This document shows, piece after piece, positions 1 to 5,543 of a stretch of DNA of 6,165 nt. A model generated the notes under the pieces. The model worked only from the letters and a program-made list of their open reading frames with translations. It did not search any database and was not told the DNA's origin. This stretch comes from Wocania_A sp964021735 (GTDB lineage: Bacteria; Bacteroidota; Bacteroidia; Flavobacteriales; Flavobacteriaceae): assembly GCF_964021735.1 (NCBI RefSeq), contig NZ_CAXIBN010000184.1:1-6165 (forward strand). Reading direction: 5' to 3'. Within the stretch, counting starts at the first letter, position 1, and each line of letters opens with the position of its first letter. The translations under genes and the position numbers were made by a program.

Positions 1-2
1 TA

Positions 3-98
3 TCTTACTTTACTTCGCAAAAAAGCAATAATTTAAATGCACTCAGTTTTGAGAGCGCTTACAACGAAGCTTCAAAAATATTTAATACTTACCATTAA
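3..98 (+). CDS. C-terminal end of an unidentified gene (5' end outside window)
   Basis: The third forward frame is open from the window edge to a TAA at 96-98. It encodes 31 residues with ordinary protein composition, including a probably helical tail (ALSFESAYNEASKIFNTYH). The other two forward frames close early, at 29-31 and 34-36. The tail is followed by a very AT-rich spacer and then a clear promoter, which fits a gene ending here. No motif identifies the protein, and a chance open frame of this length cannot be excluded. Confidence 0.45.
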   Translation, partial: SYFTSQKSNNLNALSFESAYNEASKIFNTYH

Positions 99-119
99 AA
101 ATTTTATGCTTATAATTCT

Positions 120-144
120 GATATTCAATAAGTAATATTTTTTT
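120..144 (+). terminator. Possible weak terminator: short AT hairpin plus T run
   Basis: ATATT at 121-125 can pair with AATAT at 134-138 across an 8-nt loop, and a run of seven T follows at 138-144. It lies about 25 bp after the presumed upstream stop codon, where a terminator would be expected. The stem is short and all A/T, so it may be chance in such AT-rich DNA. Confidence 0.22.
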
Positions 145-177
145 GTAAAAAATTATTTTAATTTATTCTAAATAAGC

Positions 178-208
178 TTTGCGTAAATAATAATCTGTTT
201 TATATTTG
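178..208 (+). promoter_or_regulatory. Bacteroidota-type promoter of the porin-like gene
   Basis: A -33 element TTTG (178-181) is separated by 19 bp from a perfect -7 element TATATTTG (201-208, consensus TAnnTTTG). The predicted transcription start is near 212-215, giving a leader of about 48 nt. That leader is A-rich and lacks a Shine-Dalgarno sequence, as is usual for this phylum. This is one of the best promoter matches in the window. Confidence 0.75.
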
Positions 209-261
209 CAGCTTCAAATAAACAATTATTTATAATCAGTCTAAATAAAAACAAGACACAA

Positions 262-1440
262 ATGAAAAGACTAACCCTACTTTTTTCAATCTTATTAGTA
301 TCATTGGCAAGTGCCCAAACACAGCAAGATTCAATCACTTTTGACCCTCAAAAACAATTAAATGCAGCGCAACGTTTGCTTTCTGGTAACTATGGTAAAG
401 CAGTTACAGTTGGTGCATATGGCGAGTTAACGTATAATCAACCAGAGGCTAACAATGGAGAATTGGATGTTCAGCGTTTAGTATTGCTTTTTGGTTATAA
501 GTTTAACGATAAAACTCAGTTTATTACAGAGGTTGAGTTTGAACATGTGGAAGAAGTTTTTATAGAGCAAGCCTTTGTAAATTATGCTATTGCACCAAAT
601 GTAAGTTTACGTGGTGGTTTAATGCTGGTACCAATGGGTATAGTTAACGAATTTCATGAACCAACTACATTTAATGGAGTAGAAAGACCAGCAATAGACA
701 ATGCCATTGTGCCAACTACATGGCGAGAAATTGGTATTGGTGTTACAGGTAGATTTAACGAAATATCTTTAGGATATCAAGCATATGTATTTAATGGTTT
801 CAAATCAACTGCTTTTGACGGAGAAGGAGGAGTAAGTGGTTTTTTAAAAGGTTCTAATGGATTACGTGGAGGGCGACAGAAAGCAATAAAATCAACAGTT
901 GATAGTCCTACATTTTCAACAAAATTTGATTACTACGGTATTCCAGGATTACGTCTAGGACTTGCAGGATATTTTGGTAAAACACAAGCAGAAGATAATG
1001 TAGAAGAAATTGATGGAGCCAACATCGGTATTTCAATGATAGGTTTGGACGCACGTTATGCATTCCAGCGTTTTACAGCACGCGGACAGTTTATCCATGC
1101 AACTTTAAGCGATACAGAAGCTTATAATAATTTAACAGGACGAGATTTAGGTAGCGCACTTCAAGGATGGTATCTAGAAGGGGCATACAATTTACTTTCG
1201 CAAGAAAAGCAGCAAAAATTGTTTGCGTTTTTGCGATATGAACAATATGACACGCATGCTGATACTGATGGTGCTATAGCTCAAAACGATGCTTATAACC
1301 GTACCGATGTTACAACGGGTTTAAGCTACCATATTGCACCAGGAGTAGTGCTAAAAGGAGATTACCAATTTAGAGACAATGCAGTATCTGGAGGGGGTGT
1401 ACCAAACAGACTTAATTTTGGTATTGGCGTTTGGTTCTAA
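262..1440 (+). CDS. Outer-membrane beta-barrel protein, porin-like (phosphate-selective porin O/P type)
   Basis: This is probably an outer-membrane pore. The 392-residue product starts with a Sec signal peptide (MKRLTLLFSILLVSLASA, cleavage after Ala18 before Gln-Thr). The mature part has no long hydrophobic helix. It has alternating amphipathic strands rich in Gly and aromatic residues, for example 46-58, 86-96, 101-119, 155-179, 228-239, 254-283, 301-312, 350-371 and 383-392. It ends in the strand LNFGIGVWF with a terminal Phe, the usual C-terminal signal for barrel assembly. The region around 139-163 (ERP, then IVPTTWREIGIGVTG) resembles Bacteroidota porins of the OprO/OprP-like group. Substrate specificity cannot be read from the sequence, and phosphate should not be assumed. 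The start is fixed by the signal peptide and the upstream promoter. It faces the FMN-binding gene across a 196-bp spacer with a repeat, so co-transcription is doubtful. Confidence 0.82.
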   Translation: MKRLTLLFSILLVSLASAQTQQDSITFDPQKQLNAAQRLLSGNYGKAVTVGAYGELTYNQPEANNGELDVQRLVLLFGYKFNDKTQFITEVEFEHVEEVFIEQAFVNYAIAPNVSLRGGLMLVPMGIVNEFHEPTTFNGVERPAIDNAIVPTTWREIGIGVTGRFNEISLGYQAYVFNGFKSTAFDGEGGVSGFLKGSNGLRGGRQKAIKSTVDSPTFSTKFDYYGIPGLRLGLAGYFGKTQAEDNVEEIDGANIGISMIGLDARYAFQRFTARGQFIHATLSDTEAYNNLTGRDLGSALQGWYLEGAYNLLSQEKQQKLFAFLRYEQYDTHADTDGAIAQNDAYNRTDVTTGLSYHIAPGVVLKGDYQFRDNAVSGGGVPNRLNFGIGVWF

Positions 1441-1452
1441 AAAATAGTTTAA

Positions 1453-1540
1453 GGCGTTACCCTTTTAGGGTCGGGCTTTCGGCAGTCGCTTCCCGATAAA
1501 AAATCGGGAGAGCTTCAACAAATGCCTCAATCCCTAACGC
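1453..1540 (+). repeat. Flavobacterial palindromic dispersed repeat (REP-like)
   Basis: This is an 88-bp, comparatively GC-rich non-coding block with nested inverted repeats. The outer arms are GCGTTA (1454-1459) and TAACGC (1535-1540). Inside lies ACCCT-ttt-AGGGT (1459-1471) and a strong hairpin TCCCGAT-aaaaa-ATCGGGA (1491-1497 and 1503-1509), which can be lengthened by GCT/AGC around one bulged G. The arms GGCGTTACCCTTTTAGGGTC and CTCAATCCCTAACGC match, from memory, a repeat widespread in intergenic regions of Flavobacteriaceae; this could not be searched here. The orientation given is arbitrary. REP-like elements of this kind may be moved by Y1 (RAYT) transposases, but none is in the window. 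Confidence 0.7.
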
Positions 1541-1547
1541 ACAAGTA

Positions 1548-1594
1548 CCAAGTAGCTTATTCGTAAATAATATTATTACTAATAAGCTATTTGG
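1548..1594 (+). terminator. 14-bp-stem hairpin, possible terminator or processing site
   Basis: Bases 1548-1561 pair with 1581-1594 in a 14-bp stem with one G-U pair, around a 19-nt loop. The loop itself contains the self-complementary AATAATATTATT (1566-1577). The 3' side continues as CATTTT, not as a solid T tract. The hairpin stands just before the promoter of the FMN-binding gene. It could end transcripts from the porin gene or shield their 3' end. It could also be a second module of the adjacent repeat, since AAATGCC (1520-1526) inside the repeat has its complement GGCATTT at 1593-1599. Confidence 0.5.
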
Positions 1595-1602
1595 CATTTT
1601 AA

Positions 1603-1632
1603 TTGTTAAAAGAATAAAAAACAATACTTTTA
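1603..1632 (+). promoter_or_regulatory. Promoter of the FMN-binding gene, nearly leaderless
   Basis: TTG at 1603-1605 is followed after 19 bp by TACTTTTA (1625-1632), which matches seven of eight positions of TAnnTTTG. The start codon is only four bases past the -7 element. The predicted transcription start therefore falls at about 1635-1637, giving a transcript with practically no leader. Confidence 0.5.
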
Positions 1633-1636
1633 CAGT

Positions 1637-2164
1637 ATGAATTTAAAACAGATTTCAATATTAATTTTTGCTTTAATTATGATGTCTTTTGGTCTACCAA
1701 AAAACATTCAGAACAAAGTAAATAAAGAAATCGTAAAAACTTACGGTATTGAAACTTTCGATTTTACAGAAGTTATTATTGCTTCAGATGTTGCAAAAGG
1801 GTTACCATCTAAGTTTGAAACCAATAATTTATTTAAAATTGAAGCTAAAGGCAACCTTTTAGGTTATGCCTACTTATCTAAGGCACCAAGTAAAACAGCA
1901 CTTTTTGATTATTTAGTATTATTAGATAAAGACTTAATTGTTTTAAAATCAAAAGTTTTAATTTACAGAGAAGAATACGGTGGCGAAATTGGGAGTAAGC
2001 GTTGGTTAAAACAATTTATAGGTAAAAAAGGCGGAGATCAATTGAAACACGGCGATAATATTATGGCTATTTCTGGAGCTACTATTTCTGTACGTTCTAT
2101 GACAAATGCGATGAATGATTTTCTTGAGTCTTTAAGAATACTTCAAAGTAAAAACATCTTATAA
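1637..2164 (+). CDS. Exported FMN-binding domain protein (RnfG/NqrC-type flavoprotein)
   Basis: This is a probable electron carrier outside the cytoplasmic membrane with covalently bound FMN. The 175-residue product opens with a hydrophobic segment (residues 4-20) that acts as signal peptide or membrane anchor; there is no lipobox Cys. Residues about 65-165 have the FMN_bind pattern: GNLLGYAYLSKA, a beta strand DYLVLLDKDL, YREEYGGEIGSKRWLKQFIGK (108-130), then DNIMAISGATISVRSM. S146-G147-A148-T149 is the flavinylation motif, in which the flavin transferase ApbE links FMN through a phosphoester to the Thr; the required upstream Asp (D140) and Gly are present. The domain alone is shared with RnfG, NqrC and NosR-type proteins, but this protein is too short and isolated to be an Rnf or Nqr subunit. 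Its stop directly abuts the start of the next gene, so the two are surely co-transcribed. No ApbE gene lies in the window. Confidence 0.85.
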   Translation: MNLKQISILIFALIMMSFGLPKNIQNKVNKEIVKTYGIETFDFTEVIIASDVAKGLPSKFETNNLFKIEAKGNLLGYAYLSKAPSKTALFDYLVLLDKDLIVLKSKVLIYREEYGGEIGSKRWLKQFIGKKGGDQLKHGDNIMAISGATISVRSMTNAMNDFLESLRILQSKNIL

Positions 2165-2653
2165 ATGCAGTTAAACGGATTAATATTTACACTTCCTAAA
2201 GAGATTAAATTATTAATCGGTGCTTTTATAATTGTATTAAGTATAGGTTTTTATACAGGTTTATTGTTTGTTGGCGAAACATCATCAGCTAATCCTAACG
2301 GTATTGAAGAACAATATTTAGGTAATGAAAATGATGAAAATGCTACAGTAATGCGCTTTAAAAAAAGCGAAAAAGAAATGCTTACCTTGGTACATAACCA
2401 TATATTATCAATGTCCATTATTTTCTTTTTAATAGGTCTTTTAGTTGCTATTACAAAGCTTAATAATAAGTTTAAACTATTTTTAATCATTGAGCCATTT
2501 GTATCTGTTATATTTACCTTTGGAGGCCTTTATCTACTTTGGACAGGCATCTTGTGGACAAAATACATAGTTATGTTTTCTGGTATTTTAATGACACTCA
2601 CTTTTTCACTTTCGATTTTAATTGTATTAAAACAATTACTTCAAAAAAGATAA
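2165..2653 (+). CDS. Four-helix inner-membrane protein with His-x-His pair, probable partner of the FMN protein
   Basis: Hydrophobic segments lie at about residues 15-36, 80-97, 104-131 and 133-156, giving a four-helix protein of 162 residues with few soluble parts. With positive charges at the N-terminus, in the 99-104 loop and at the C-terminus facing the cytoplasm, the 37-79 loop should be periplasmic. That loop holds GIEEQYLGNE (46-55) and leads through KKSEKEMLTLVHNHILSM into helix 2. His77 and His79 would sit at the periplasmic membrane edge, where they could ligate haem or a metal; this is inference. The start codon follows the preceding stop TAA immediately, implying translational coupling with the FMN-binding gene. 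I cannot assign a named family with confidence. A role as membrane anchor or electron donor for the flavoprotein is the simplest reading. Confidence 0.75.
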   Translation: MQLNGLIFTLPKEIKLLIGAFIIVLSIGFYTGLLFVGETSSANPNGIEEQYLGNENDENATVMRFKKSEKEMLTLVHNHILSMSIIFFLIGLLVAITKLNNKFKLFLIIEPFVSVIFTFGGLYLLWTGILWTKYIVMFSGILMTLTFSLSILIVLKQLLQKR

Positions 2654-2672
2654 CTTAAAATATATTTTCTCG

Positions 2673-2680
2673 TACTTTTA
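2673..2680 (+). promoter_or_regulatory. Possible -7 promoter element before the 235-codon gene
   Basis: TACTTTTA is the same octamer as before the FMN-binding gene and matches TAnnTTTG at seven positions. It lies in the 34-bp gap, seven bases before the start codon, so the transcript would have a leader of about five bases. No convincing -33 TTG is seen at the proper distance, so read-through from the upstream pair is equally possible. Confidence 0.3.
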
Positions 2681-2687
2681 TAAAGTT

Positions 2688-3395
2688 ATGAGATGGATTT
2701 TGACATTATTAATTTTTTTTGTTTTTAATAATTCAGTTTCAGCCAAAGAATGGAGAAGCTTAACAGTCTATCAAAAAAATACTCAAAAGCAAAACCTCTC
2801 ATCATCCGATTGGTTAAAATCAGACCGACTAAAAAACACGCTGGTTTGGCAGCTCGCTAATCAATATAATTTAACCAATAATTTACCAGATGAGTATCGT
2901 AAAATAAATGAACGAAAGGATTTTTACAAGTGGTTGTATCAAGCGCTCGATAAAAAAGGACATGAAGTGGTTTGGGTAAAAATGGCGCATTATATTTCTA
3001 CTAAACTGCGTAAAATGGAATCTTTTCCATATTCATTATTTTTAAATATAAAGATTTTAGAATATGCAAATTCGGGCAGTAAACAGGTTTTTAATAAAGC
3101 TTTTGCGGAGTTAAATTCAATTTATAAATCAAATAAAATTTATAAAGGAAATCTAGCCATTAAATGGGATGAAAACATGTTATGCAAAGAGCAGTATAAA
3201 TGGATTGATGGCATTTATAAAACTATGGATAAAAGCAGTTTTAAAAAAATACAACGCATAGCAAAAGGAACATTTTTATATCGATTGGTTGTGCCAAAAA
3301 AAATTCGTTTTAAAGGCAATCTTTCAAATGCAGAGGCACGATATAATTATGCCTTTAATTACCTTAGAGTGTATTGCGAAAACAGATATAAATAA
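2688..3395 (+). CDS. Secreted protein of unknown function
   Basis: The product has 235 residues. A signal peptide at 1-19 (hydrophobic 3-13, cleavage VSA before Lys20) sends it to the periplasm or outside. The mature part is basic and rich in Trp, Tyr, Lys and Asn, and looks mostly alpha-helical. Recognisable blocks are KEWRSLTVYQK (20-30), SSSDWLKSDRLKNTLVWQLANQYNL (38-62), ERKDFYKWLYQ (75-85) and AKGTFLYRLVVPKKIRFKG (192-210). Only two cysteines are present (166 and 230), which could form a disulfide after export. There is no enzyme motif, lipobox, metal site or repeat. It lies 34 bp behind the membrane-protein gene on the same strand, so it may be part of the same unit, and its own -7-like element allows independent expression. 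I do not recognise a function. Confidence 0.75.
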   Translation: MRWILTLLIFFVFNNSVSAKEWRSLTVYQKNTQKQNLSSSDWLKSDRLKNTLVWQLANQYNLTNNLPDEYRKINERKDFYKWLYQALDKKGHEVVWVKMAHYISTKLRKMESFPYSLFLNIKILEYANSGSKQVFNKAFAELNSIYKSNKIYKGNLAIKWDENMLCKEQYKWIDGIYKTMDKSSFKKIQRIAKGTFLYRLVVPKKIRFKGNLSNAEARYNYAFNYLRVYCENRYK

Positions 3396-3421
3396 TTAAC
3401 AATTACTTTATATAAATATTG

Positions 3422-3429
3422 TATATTTG
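3422..3429 (+). promoter_or_regulatory. guaB promoter, -7 element
   Basis: TATATTTG is a perfect match to the Bacteroidota TAnnTTTG element, identical to that of the porin-like gene, and is followed by C as is common. The -33 position is poor: only TTA triplets (3396-3398 and 3403-3405) are near, at 23 and 16 bp spacing. The predicted transcription start is about 3433-3437, giving a leader of about 20 nt. Confidence 0.65.
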
Positions 3430-3432
3430 CAC

Positions 3433-3451
3433 GCAATTATAACGTAATTGC
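3433..3451 (+). promoter_or_regulatory. Inverted repeat in the guaB leader, possible operator or 5' hairpin
   Basis: GCAATTA (3433-3439) and TAATTGC (3445-3451) form a perfect 7-bp inverted repeat with a 5-bp spacer. It begins right after the -7 element and ends three bases before the start codon, so it occupies almost the whole predicted leader. It may be a repressor site at the transcription start or a 5'-terminal mRNA hairpin that stabilises the message or limits ribosome access. No known flavobacterial purine regulator site can be matched. Confidence 0.4.
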
Positions 3452-3454
3452 ATA

Positions 3455-4927
3455 ATGACTTCACATCAAAACAAATTAGTAGGAGAAGGTTTAACTTACG
3501 ACGACGTCCTTTTAGTTCCAGCATTCTCAGAAGTACTTCCGCGCGAAGTTAATATTCAAACAAAATTTACACGTAACATTACCATTAATGTACCTATTAT
3601 TTCGGCAGCAATGGATACCGTTACAGAAAGTAAAATGGCAATAGCAATGGCGCAAGAAGGCGGTATTGGTGTGTTACATAAGAATATGACTATTGAGGCT
3701 CAAGCCTTAAAAGTTAGAAAGGTTAAGCGTGCAGAAAGCGGTATGATTATAGATCCTGTAACGCTGCCACTTACCGCTAAAGTTAGTGATGCTAAACAAT
3801 ATATGGCAGAATATGGTATTGGAGGTATTCCTATTGTTGCTGAGAATGGTACATTAAAAGGCATTGTAACTAATCGCGATTTACGTTTTGAGCATGATAA
3901 TGCTAGACCAATTGTTGAAGTTATGACAAGCGAAAATCTAGTAACATCTTCTATTGGAACCTCATTACAAGATGCCGAAAAAATTCTTCAACAACATAAA
4001 ATCGAAAAGTTGCTTATTGTTGATGATAGCTTTAAACTTTCTGGTTTAATAACCTTTAGAGATATTACTAAAGTTACTCAAAAACCTATAGCCAATAAAG
4101 ATGAATACGGGCGTTTACGTGTAGCTGCTGCTATTGGTGTTACTGGTGATGCTGTAGATAGAGCGGAAGCTTTAGTTAATGCAGGTGTAGATGCAGTGGT
4201 TATTGATACCGCTCACGGGCACACAAAAGGAGTGGTAACCGTTTTAAAAGAAATAAAATCTAAATTCCCAGAACTTGAAGTTATTGTTGGTAACATTGCA
4301 ACAGGTGCTGCTGCTAAATATTTAGTTGAAGCTGGTGCAGATGCTGTAAAAGTTGGTATTGGCCCAGGTTCTATATGTACAACACGTGTGGTTGCAGGTG
4401 TTGGTTTTCCACAGTTTTCTGCAGTTTTAGAGGTTGCAGAAGCTATAAAAGGAACAGGTGTTCCGGTAATAGCAGATGGTGGAATTCGTTATACAGGTGA
4501 TATTCCAAAAGCTATTGCGGCTGGGGCAGATACGGTGATGCTAGGTTCGCTTTTAGCAGGAACTAAAGAGTCTCCGGGAGAAACTATTATTTACGAAGGA
4601 CGAAAATTTAAGTCGTATCGTGGTATGGGGTCTGTTGAAGCTATGAAACAGGGTAGTAAAGATCGTTATTTTCAAGATGTTGAAGATGATATTAAAAAAT
4701 TAGTGCCTGAGGGTATTGTTGGTCGTGTACCATATAAAGGTGATTTATACGAAAGTATTCACCAGTTTATAGGTGGATTACGTGCAGGTATGGGTTACTG
4801 TGGAGCTAAAGATATTGCGACTTTAAAAGAAACAGGACAGTTTGTAAAAATTACAGCTAGTGGTATTAATGAAAGTCACCCACACGATGTAACTATTACT
4901 AAAGAATCTCCTAATTACTCGAGATAA
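3455..4927 (+). CDS. guaB: Inosine-5'-monophosphate dehydrogenase
   Basis: This cytosolic enzyme oxidises IMP to XMP with NAD+, the committed step of guanine nucleotide synthesis. The 490-residue protein is full length for the family. The TIM-barrel core starts with GEGLTYDDVLLVP (10-22) and carries SAAMDTVT (50-57), IDTAHGH (250-256), the catalytic loop GPGSICTTR (303-311) with nucleophile Cys308, ADGGIRYTGD (340-349), YRGMGS (388-393), the mobile flap EGIVGRVPYKG (419-429) with Arg424 and Tyr427, and GLRAGMGYCGA (441-451). A tandem CBS (Bateman) domain is inserted at about 98-208, with GIGGIPIV and KIEKLLIV as strand blocks; in the family it binds adenine and guanine nucleotides and sets oligomer state. 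All key residues are intact. The gene is a single-gene unit, with a promoter just upstream and a strong terminator behind, and guaA is not adjacent. The start at 3455 gives the normal N-terminus. Confidence 0.98.
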   Translation: MTSHQNKLVGEGLTYDDVLLVPAFSEVLPREVNIQTKFTRNITINVPIISAAMDTVTESKMAIAMAQEGGIGVLHKNMTIEAQALKVRKVKRAESGMIIDPVTLPLTAKVSDAKQYMAEYGIGGIPIVAENGTLKGIVTNRDLRFEHDNARPIVEVMTSENLVTSSIGTSLQDAEKILQQHKIEKLLIVDDSFKLSGLITFRDITKVTQKPIANKDEYGRLRVAAAIGVTGDAVDRAEALVNAGVDAVVIDTAHGHTKGVVTVLKEIKSKFPELEVIVGNIATGAAAKYLVEAGADAVKVGIGPGSICTTRVVAGVGFPQFSAVLEVAEAIKGTGVPVIADGGIRYTGDIPKAIAAGADTVMLGSLLAGTKESPGETIIYEGRKFKSYRGMGSVEAMKQGSKDRYFQDVEDDIKKLVPEGIVGRVPYKGDLYESIHQFIGGLRAGMGYCGAKDIATLKETGQFVKITASGINESHPHDVTITKESPNYSR

Positions 4928-4946
4928 TTTCTAAGGGTTCGTTTAG

Positions 4947-4990
4947 TAAATAATAGCGATTTGAATTTAAATTCAAATCGCTATTATTTA
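4947..4990. terminator. Perfect 44-bp palindrome, bidirectional terminator between convergent genes
   Basis: Bases 4947-4968 are the exact reverse complement of 4969-4990, centred on TTT|AAA, with GC-containing core TAGCGATTTG. In RNA this gives a hairpin with a minimal loop of about four bases. The outer ends are A-rich on the 5' side and T-rich on the 3' side when read from either strand (TAAATAATA and TATTATTTA). It lies 20 bp past the guaB stop and 19 bp past the stop of the oppositely oriented AhpD-like gene, so it can end both transcripts. Confidence 0.85.
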
Positions 4991-5008
4991 TATACCTTGT
5001 TTGTAACC

Positions 5009-5461
5009 TTATTTACTTACTTTGTAGTTTCCAGGAGTAAATTCAAAAGTTTTCATTAGTCTATTCCAAGTATTACTTTGAGATATAGTTAGTGTTAAAT
5101 AGCAAATTTCTTCTTTAGAAAAGTGACTAGTTAAATTATTAAATAATTCTTGAGAAATTGGACTGCTTTTTAGTTTTGTTAATGTGTCAGTAAATAACAA
5201 AACAACTCTCTCTTTTTCTGAGAAATAAGGCGTTTCTTCCCAAACACATAAAGAAGATAATCTTAGTTCCGTTTCTCCAAAATGTTTTAACTCTTTGTAG
5301 TGCATATCTACACAATAGGCGCATCCATTCATTTGAGCTGTTCTTAATCTTATCATTTCTATCAATTTAATATCTAATGTAGAATTGATAATTGAGTCTT
5401 CAATAGTTCTTAAGTTTTCAAACATTCCGTTTGGGATGTCTTGGTAGGTAATTCGTTCCAT
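5009..5461 (-). CDS. AhpD-like alkylhydroperoxidase / carboxymuconolactone decarboxylase family protein
   Basis: This is a small all-helical protein of the AhpD core-domain type, probably a thiol-based peroxidase or disulfide reductase in oxidative defence. Counting 150 residues from the ATG at 5461, Glu35, Cys47, Cys50 and His54 (E...NGCAYCVDMH) reproduce the E-x11-C-x2-C-x3-H active site, with the same spacing as in AhpD (Glu118, Cys130, Cys133, His137). The tail SQSNTWNRLMKTF followed by PG is also typical. An in-frame TTG at 5491 would add ten residues, but that codon lies inside the probable -7 promoter element and the extension does not belong to the family, so 5461 is preferred. It lies 82 bp downstream of the Crp/Fnr-type gene on the same strand. 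That pairing, plus an inverted repeat before its promoter, suggests regulation by the neighbour. The physiological substrate is unknown. Confidence 0.87.
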   Translation of the reverse strand: MERITYQDIPNGMFENLRTIEDSIINSTLDIKLIEMIRLRTAQMNGCAYCVDMHYKELKHFGETELRLSSLCVWEETPYFSEKERVVLLFTDTLTKLKSSPISQELFNNLTSHFSKEEICYLTLTISQSNTWNRLMKTFEFTPGNYKVSK

Positions 5462-5488
5462 GATTTTATTGTTTAATAATTTATGAAG

Positions 5489-5496
5489 CAAATTTA
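5489..5496 (-). promoter_or_regulatory. Promoter -7 element of the AhpD-like gene
   Basis: Read on the minus strand, 5496 to 5489 is TAAATTTG, a perfect TAnnTTTG match followed by C. The predicted transcription start is near 5485, giving a leader of about 24 nt before the ATG at 5461. A TTG -33 element is not evident at 19 bp upstream, which would suit a promoter needing an activator. Confidence 0.6.
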
Positions 5497-5518
5497 TTAT
5501 GTCTAGTTTAAGTAATGA

Positions 5519-5532
5519 TTAAGGTATCTTAA
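5519..5532 (-). promoter_or_regulatory. FNR-like 5-4-5 inverted repeat, candidate Crp/Fnr operator
   Basis: TTAAG (5519-5523) and CTTAA (5528-5532) form a perfect inverted repeat around GTAT. The arm length and spacing are those of FNR sites (TTGAT-N4-ATCAA). Its centre is 33 bp upstream of the centre of the -7 element, so about 40 bp before the predicted start of transcription, the usual place of a class II activator site. The regulator gene ends only 11 bp away. Binding is inferred, not shown. Confidence 0.4.
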
Positions 5533-5543
5533 GAAATAAATTT

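Noticed and set aside
262..1440. Phosphate-specific porin (OprP)
   Set aside because: The barrel resembles that family, but no substrate-defining residues can be read and no phosphate-regulated genes are adjacent.
1453..1594. CRISPR array, small ORF or riboswitch in the porin-FMN spacer
   Set aside because: There are no regularly spaced direct repeats or convincing coding frame, and the structure is explained by a palindromic repeat plus a hairpin located upstream of the promoter.
1637..2164. Subunit of an Rnf or Nqr complex (RnfG/NqrC)
   Set aside because: The SGAT motif is shared, but the protein is shorter and no other Rnf or Nqr genes are nearby; only the domain-level call is justified.
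2251..2490. A 79-codon open frame on the minus strand
   Set aside because: It lies wholly inside the four-helix membrane protein gene, has no promoter of its own and encodes a Ser/Leu/Lys-rich sequence typical of the antisense of hydrophobic codons.
2688..3395. Insecticidal toxin complex protein as a name for the secreted protein
   Set aside because: I have a vague recollection that similar flavobacterial proteins carry this label, but nothing in the sequence (no Rhs/YD repeats, no TcA/TcB/TcC features, only 235 residues) supports it.
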